In this document: positions 24,533-29,028 of the stretch, piece after piece
Layout of the letters: each line of letters opens with the position of its first letter
Position numbering within the stretch: the first letter of the stretch is position 1
Position numbers and translations under genes: made by a program
DNA from: an uncultured Clostridia bacterium
GTDB taxonomy: Bacteria > Bacillota > Clostridia > TANB77 > CAG-508
Length of the DNA stretch: 29,028 nucleotides
Assembly: GCA_947631315.1 (NCBI GenBank)
Contig: CANRLA010000005.1
Span: 1 to 29,028 of the forward strand
Reading direction: 5' to 3'
Notes under the pieces: generated by a model
The model's database searches: none
The model's input: the letters and a program-made list of their open reading frames with translations, nothing else
What the model was told of the DNA's origin: nothing

Positions 24533-26065
24533 ATGAGTAAAGAACTTACAATGCTTATTATATTAGATGGCTTTGGAAAAAATCCTGAAAAACAGGGAAA
24601 TGCAATAGAAGCAGCAAATAAGCCAAACATAGACGAACTAATGATGAACTGTCCAACAGCAGAGCTTTATGCAAGTGGTTTTGCAGTTGGACTTCCCGAA
24701 GGACAAATGGGAAATTCAGAAGTAGGACATACTAATATAGGAGCGGGAAGAATTGTTTATCAAGAATTAACAAGAATAACAAAATCAATTGAAGATGGCG
24801 ATTTTTTCAGTATACCTGAATTAGTTGAAGCGATAGAAAATTGCAAGAAAAAAGGAAAAAAATTACACATAATGGGATTGGTGTCTGATGGTGGAGTTCA
24901 TAGCCACGAGAGACACTTATACGGTCTTTTAGAACTTGCAAAAAGACGAGATTTAGAAGATGTATATGTTCATTGCTTTATGGATGGTAGAGACACACTT
25001 CCAGCATCAGGGGAAGGTTATATACAAAAATTAGAAGAAAAAATGATAGAAAAGAAAGTTGGCAAAATAGCTTCAATATCAGGAAGATTTTATAGCATGG
25101 ATAGAGACAAAAGGTGGCAAAGAATACAAAAATGCTATGATGCTCTAGTAAATGGAAAAGGTGAAATTGCAAATTCTGCTATACAAGCAATAGAAAGTTC
25201 ATATCAAAAAGAGACTTTTGATGAATTTGTTGAGCCAACAGTTATATATAATGGAGATAAGCCAGTAGCAACAATAGAAGATGGAGATTCAGTAATATTT
25301 TTTAATTTTAGACCTGATAGAGCAAGAGAAATTACAAGAGCATTGGTGGATCCTGATTTTAAAGAATTTGAGACAAAGAAAATGAAATTAAACTTTGTTT
25401 GTATGACACAATATGATGAAACAATGCCAAATGTTAAAGTAGCATTTAAACCTGAAAGATTAAAAAATACATTTGGAGAATATATAAGTAAACTAGGATT
25501 AAAACAATTAAGAATTGCAGAAACAGAAAAATATGCACATGTAACATTTTTCTTTAATGGTGGTGAAGAGAAGCAATATGAAGGAGAAGATAGAATTTTA
25601 GTACCATCTCCAAAAGTAGAAACTTATGACTTAAAACCAGAGATGAGTGCGTATGAAGTTACAGAAAAAGTAGTAGATGCAATCAATTCAGAAAAATACG
25701 ATAACATTATTTTAAATTTTGCTAATCCTGACATGGTTGGACATACTGGAAATATGGAGGCTGCAACAAAAGCAATTGAAGCAGTTGATGAATGTGTAGG
25801 AAAAATTATAAATGCCTTGTCAAAACATAATGGAAAAGCAATAATTACAGCAGACCATGGAAATGCAGAGCAAATGATTGATTATAAAACAGGAGAACCT
25901 TTTACATCTCATACTACTAATCCAGTTCCAATAATTTTATATGGTATGAATAATGTAAAAATAAATGATGGAAGATTGGCGGATTTAGCACCAACAATGC
26001 TTGATATGATGAATATAGAAAAACCAAAAGAAATGACGGGAAAAAGTCTAATTGTAAGAGAATAG
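24533..26065 (+). CDS. gpmI: 2,3-bisphosphoglycerate-independent phosphoglycerate mutase
   Basis: GpmI moves the phosphate from carbon 3 to carbon 2 of phosphoglycerate using two Mn ions and a serine intermediate. The 510 residues are typical. LIILDGFG near residue 7 and NSEVGHTNIGAGR near 61 hold metal ligands and the nucleophilic serine. FMDGRDTLP near 150 and FFNFRPDRAREIT near 257 bind substrate. NFANPDMVGHTGN near 398 and TADHGNAEQM near 441 complete the metal site. AAAGGAAG precedes the ATG. It ends the glycolytic run. Enolase and GAPDH genes are not in the window. Confidence 0.97.
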   Translation: MSKELTMLIILDGFGKNPEKQGNAIEAANKPNIDELMMNCPTAELYASGFAVGLPEGQMGNSEVGHTNIGAGRIVYQELTRITKSIEDGDFFSIPELVEAIENCKKKGKKLHIMGLVSDGGVHSHERHLYGLLELAKRRDLEDVYVHCFMDGRDTLPASGEGYIQKLEEKMIEKKVGKIASISGRFYSMDRDKRWQRIQKCYDALVNGKGEIANSAIQAIESSYQKETFDEFVEPTVIYNGDKPVATIEDGDSVIFFNFRPDRAREITRALVDPDFKEFETKKMKLNFVCMTQYDETMPNVKVAFKPERLKNTFGEYISKLGLKQLRIAETEKYAHVTFFFNGGEEKQYEGEDRILVPSPKVETYDLKPEMSAYEVTEKVVDAINSEKYDNIILNFANPDMVGHTGNMEAATKAIEAVDECVGKIINALSKHNGKAIITADHGNAEQMIDYKTGEPFTSHTTNPVPIILYGMNNVKINDGRLADLAPTMLDMMNIEKPKEMTGKSLIVRE

Positions 26066-26155
26066 ATTGTTTGCAAAAAAATTGTTTTTTATAGGAAAAT
26101 AAACTTTGTTTTAATCAATAAAAATATTTTGAATAATTTAAGTGAGGTAAAAAAT

Positions 26156-26704
26156 TTGCAAAAAGAAGTAATAAAAGTATTTAAGGAAATATATACTTCT
26201 ATAATTGGGTTAGTACCTGAAAAATGGGATAAAATTTGTTTGTATGCAAGCAGTTCTAAAAATTTAAAGGGTGAAATGTTTTTTTACTATTTTCCAAAAA
26301 AAATACTTAAGGCAAAACCTATTAATTGCTACGAAATACCAAACAAATTTGATATAGACGAATTTACATATAATGAAGAACTTTTCAAATTATATAATCA
26401 AGTAAAAGAACTAAAAAATTCATTAAATACAAATTGGACTAATGTAACAATTATTATAGATAAAAAATTTTTTATGGCTGAATTTTATTATAATGATTTG
26501 GAAAAAACGAAATATAGTAATGAAGACAGGCATATAATATGGCAATATAAATATTTAAATTGTCCAATAGATTCATTTAGCAAAGAAAATCAGATGATGA
26601 TTAATACATATAAAGAGGAAAGAAATATCGTGCCAACAGTAATTTCATATGATATTAGTGATTTGGAAACAGGAGAAATAATAAATCCAATATTAAAGAT
26701 GTAA
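26156..26704 (+). CDS. YezG/DUF600-family immunity (antitoxin) protein
   Basis: The protein resembles YezG, the immunity partner of LXG-type polymorphic toxins: IYTSIIGLVPEKWDKICLYA at the start, a central MFFYYFPKKI strand, WTNVTIIIDKKFFMAEFYYN, and the diagnostic EDRHIIWQYKYLNCPID near the end. I chose TTG 26156 because GTGAGGT lies eight bases upstream and the protein then begins where YezG does, giving 182 residues. An in-frame TTG at 26129 has no ribosome binding site. No LXG toxin gene is next to it, so it is an orphan immunity gene, perhaps protecting against toxins of neighbouring cells. It stands alone between gpmI and the NifU-like gene. Confidence 0.78.
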   Translation: MQKEVIKVFKEIYTSIIGLVPEKWDKICLYASSSKNLKGEMFFYYFPKKILKAKPINCYEIPNKFDIDEFTYNEELFKLYNQVKELKNSLNTNWTNVTIIIDKKFFMAEFYYNDLEKTKYSNEDRHIIWQYKYLNCPIDSFSKENQMMINTYKEERNIVPTVISYDISDLETGEIINPILKM

Positions 26705-26814
26705 AAAATAAATAAAATAATAAATTTAAAAATAAAATAAATCCTATAAAAAGGATGAAATTTATAGTTTTAAAAAAAGTACAATAACAAAGATTTGAGA
26801 AAGGAAGTTAAAAT

Positions 26815-27507
26815 ATGAACTATTCAGAAGAAATTGAAAATATGTGCGTTGTAAAAAAAGGTGTTGACCATGGTCCAGCACCAATACCAGAGGAAGGAAA
26901 ATGGGTTAAAGCAAAAGATATAAAGGATATATCAGGATTTACACATGGAATAGGTTGGTGTGCACCACAACAAGGTGGTTGCAAATTAACACTTAATGTA
27001 AAAGAGGGAGTAATTGAAGAAGCGTTAATTGAAACAATAGGATGTTCAGGAATGACACATTCAGCAGCAATGGCAGGTGAAATATTAGTTGGAAAAACTA
27101 TATTAGAAGCATTAAATACTGATTTAGTATGTGATGCAATAAATACTGCAATGAGAGAACTATTTTTACAAATTGTATATGGAAGAACACAATCAGCTTT
27201 TTCAGAAGGCGGACTTCAAATAGGTGCAGGACTAGAAGATTTAGGAAAAGGACATAGAAGTCAAGTTGGTACAATCTACTCAAGTAAAGCAAAAGGACCA
27301 AGATACCTAGAACTTGCAGAAGGATACATAACAGAGGTTGGATTAGACAGTGATAATCAAATAATTGGTTATAAATATGTTAATTTAGGAAAAATGATGG
27401 AAAACATCAAAAAGGGAATAGATCCAATGGAATCAATAGAAAAAGCATCAGGAACTTATGGAAGATTTGACGAAGCAGTTAAAAAAATTGACCCAAGACA
27501 AGAATAA
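26815..27507 (+). CDS. NifU-like iron-sulfur scaffold protein, partner of the GGGtGRT protein
   Basis: The 230-residue protein has an IscU/NifU-like core: WCAPQQGGCKLTLNVKEGVI with two Cys near residues 50-56, and ETIGCSGMTHSAAMAGEILVGKT with the third Cys near 77. This suggests it holds an iron-sulfur cluster. The C-terminal part (HRSQVGTIYSSKAKGPRYLE) is special to the subgroup usually found beside GGGtGRT-family genes in anaerobes. Its exact role is unknown. AAAGGAAG precedes the ATG. The expected partner does follow at 28241, but an MNT-HEPN pair has come between the two. Confidence 0.8.
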   Translation: MNYSEEIENMCVVKKGVDHGPAPIPEEGKWVKAKDIKDISGFTHGIGWCAPQQGGCKLTLNVKEGVIEEALIETIGCSGMTHSAAMAGEILVGKTILEALNTDLVCDAINTAMRELFLQIVYGRTQSAFSEGGLQIGAGLEDLGKGHRSQVGTIYSSKAKGPRYLELAEGYITEVGLDSDNQIIGYKYVNLGKMMENIKKGIDPMESIEKASGTYGRFDEAVKKIDPRQE

Positions 27508-27528
27508 GATAACTTGTTTGGAGGATAT

Positions 27529-27837
27529 ATGTTAAAATTTGGATTAGAAGAAAAGGTAATAAACGAGATAGTAGATATAATAAAAAAATATGAAGAAGTA
27601 GAAAAAGTTAAAATATTTGGTTCAAGGGCTAGAGGAGATTACAAAAATCAATCAGATATTGATATTGCACTTTATGGAGAAAAGCTAACCAATAGTATCA
27701 ATACAAATATATTTTATGATATTGATAAATTATATCTACCATATAAAGTAGATTTAATCAATTTTAATACATTAGAAGATGAAAAGGCTCTTAAAGAAAA
27801 TATAGAAAAGGAAGGAATTATAATATATGTCAAATAA
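27529..27837 (+). CDS. MNT-type nucleotidyltransferase, antitoxin of an MNT-HEPN pair
   Basis: This is a minimal nucleotidyltransferase (102 residues). The signature FGSRARGDYKNQSDIDIALYG has the GS and DxD residues that bind metal and nucleotide, at about residues 26-46. A later acidic residue lies in KVDLINF. In the best-studied MNT-HEPN pairs the MNT enzyme modifies its HEPN toxin to silence it. ATG 27529 is chosen because GGAGGA (27520-27525) directly precedes it. An upstream TTG in frame has no ribosome binding site. It overlaps the HEPN gene by 11 bases, as is usual for such pairs. Confidence 0.88.
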   Translation: MLKFGLEEKVINEIVDIIKKYEEVEKVKIFGSRARGDYKNQSDIDIALYGEKLTNSINTNIFYDIDKLYLPYKVDLINFNTLEDEKALKENIEKEGIIIYVK

Positions 27838-28225
27838 TTTAGTCGAAAGCTATAAAGTATTTAAGAAGGCTTACGAAAAATTAAAAGAATTTATAGAATC
27901 AGATGATGGGTCAGAAAAAGATAGAGCAGCAATTATTCATGCTTTTGAATATACATTTGAACTATGGTGGAAGGCTTTGCAGAGGTATTTACAAGATAAT
28001 GAAACTGTTTCAGAATATGGACCAGGTTCGACAATTAGAAATGCATTTGAATTTGGTATTATATCTGATGGTCAGAAATACATGGATATGTTAAGAGATA
28101 GGAATTTGATTGCTCATACTTATAAAGAAAATGTATCAAAAGAAATACATGAAAGAATTGTGAAGTCACATATAAAAACTCTTGCTGAATTTATAGAAAA
28201 ATTTGATAAGAAAATTATTAGTTAA
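27827..28225 (+). CDS. HEPN-domain protein (HI0074-type), toxin partner of MNT
   Basis: The 132-residue all-helical protein belongs to the nucleotidyltransferase-substrate-binding/HEPN group. The helix with FEYTFELWWKALQRYL near residues 44-60 is typical, and RDRNLIAHTY near residues 90-99 carries the R-x4-6-H motif of HEPN ribonucleases. It may be an RNase toxin that the MNT protein inactivates. GAAGGA lies before its ATG inside the MNT gene. The pair sits inside what is normally a two-gene NifU-like/GGGtGRT unit. Confidence 0.85.
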   Translation: MSNNLVESYKVFKKAYEKLKEFIESDDGSEKDRAAIIHAFEYTFELWWKALQRYLQDNETVSEYGPGSTIRNAFEFGIISDGQKYMDMLRDRNLIAHTYKENVSKEIHERIVKSHIKTLAEFIEKFDKKIIS

Positions 28226-28240
28226 AAGGAGAAAATAAAA

Positions 28241-29028
28241 ATGGCAGTTACATTTGAAGGTTATGAAAGAAGAATAGAACAAATTAAACCAGTAATGGAG
28301 AAATACGGAATTAATGACTTTGAAGATGCACTAGAAATATGCAAAGAAAAAGGATTTAATCCTTATGAAATAGTAAAGGGAGTTCAACCAATATGCTTTG
28401 AAAATGCGTGTTGGGCATATACATTAGGTGCAGCAATTGCAATAAAGAAAGGTTGCACTAAAGCATCAGATGCAGCAAAAGCAATAGGAGAAGGACTTCA
28501 AGCATTTTGTATACCAGGTTCTGTTGCAGATGATAGAAAAGTAGGTTTAGGACATGGAAATTTAGCATCAATGCTTTTATCAGAAGATACAAAATGTTTT
28601 GCATTTTTAGCAGGACATGAGAGCTTTGCAGCTGCAGAAGGAGCAATAGGAATTGCAAAATCAGCAAATAAAGTTAGAAAAGAACCATTAAGAGTAATAT
28701 TAAATGGACTTGGAAAAGATGCAGCACAAGTTATTTCAAGAATAAATGGATTCACTTATGTAAAAACAGATTTTGACTTCTTTACAGGAAAAGTAAATGT
28801 AGTAGAAGAAATAGCATATTCAAATGGAGAAAGAGCAAAAGTAAGATGCTATGGAGCAAATGATGTTAGAGAAGGTGTAGCAATAATGCACTTAGAAGAT
28901 GTTGATGTTTCAATTACAGGAAACTCAACAAATCCAACTAGATTCCAACATCCAGTAGCAGGTACATATAAAAAAGAAAGAATAGAGCAAGGAAAGAAGT
29001 ATTTCTCAGTAGCATCAGGAGGAGGAAC
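28241..29028 (+). CDS. GGGtGRT-family protein, partial (runs off the end)
   Basis: The first 262 codons are present and the frame is open to the window's end. The start MAVTFEGYERRIEQIKPVME and later NACWAYTLGAAIAIKKG, GLQAFCIPGSVADDRKVGLG and NPTRFQHPVAGTYKKE fit the GGGtGRT family, named for its glycine-rich motif. The window stops just as that motif begins (ASGGG followed by AC). The family's function is unknown. It occurs beside a NifU-like gene in anaerobes, which hints at a metal- or cluster-linked enzyme. AAAAGGAGA precedes ATG 28241, 15 bases after the HEPN gene. Confidence 0.88.
   Translation, partial: MAVTFEGYERRIEQIKPVMEKYGINDFEDALEICKEKGFNPYEIVKGVQPICFENACWAYTLGAAIAIKKGCTKASDAAKAIGEGLQAFCIPGSVADDRKVGLGHGNLASMLLSEDTKCFAFLAGHESFAAAEGAIGIAKSANKVRKEPLRVILNGLGKDAAQVISRINGFTYVKTDFDFFTGKVNVVEEIAYSNGERAKVRCYGANDVREGVAIMHLEDVDVSITGNSTNPTRFQHPVAGTYKKERIEQGKKYFSVASGGG

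Overview
This is a very AT-rich, Gram-positive-type chromosome segment, most likely from an uncultured member of the Clostridia. The evidence is low GC, strong AGGAGG-type ribosome binding sites, a MurT/GatD pair, a YqfC-family sporulation gene, a PdaA-like deacetylase, and prepilin-like surface proteins of a kind common in gut Firmicutes. I saw no rRNA, tRNA or CRISPR. No gene-free stretch exceeds about 300 bases. The longest are 1-282, 10344-10625 and 22072-22368, and they hold the terminators, promoters and repeat elements listed.

Layout. 1-3470: a small membrane protein, uppP (lipid carrier recycling), mntP (Mn efflux) and a lysine-rich membrane protein. 3496-10343: recJ, relA/spoT, hisS and murT. 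10400-16784: an array of four prepilin-like surface-protein genes, each preceded by a covarying inverted-repeat element. Three of them carry a C-terminal variable region of diversity-generating-retroelement (DGR) type, but no reverse transcriptase or template repeat is in the window. 16793-18913: tandem 42-bp repeats, a cysteine-rich protein on the minus strand and a dicarboxylate/amino-acid symporter. 19032-19799: gatD, the partner of murT, stranded about 8.7 kb away. 20053-20790: a two-gene DUF4160 module flanked by a duplicated gatD tail, terminator and 20-bp repeat. 20836-22071: a PdaA-like deacetylase and yqfC. 22369-26065: the glycolytic run pgk-tpiA-gpmI. 26156 to the end: an orphan YezG-like immunity protein, then a NifU-like gene and a GGGtGRT-family gene separated by an MNT-HEPN toxin-antitoxin pair.

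Main discovery: the codon CGG behaves as a +1 frameshift signal. Six genes need a +1 frame change to make their full product: relA, all four prepilin-like genes and the DUF4160 gene. At all six points the zero-frame codon is CGG, and dropping its C restores the frame with a glycine GGN codon next. I checked by eye every CGG triplet I could find, about 50, against about 8,300 codons of called coding sequence. No other CGG lies in a reading frame, whereas CGT, CGC, CGA and AGG are used normally for arginine. The codon before CGG differs (CTT, GCT, AAT, CCA, AAT, ATG), so the signal is the A-site CGG and not a slippery P-site. The simplest model is a genome lacking a tRNA for CGG, in which CGG-N is read as glycine through a +1 shift or by a quadruplet-reading tRNA. 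In relA the unshifted product would stop just after the hydrolase domain.
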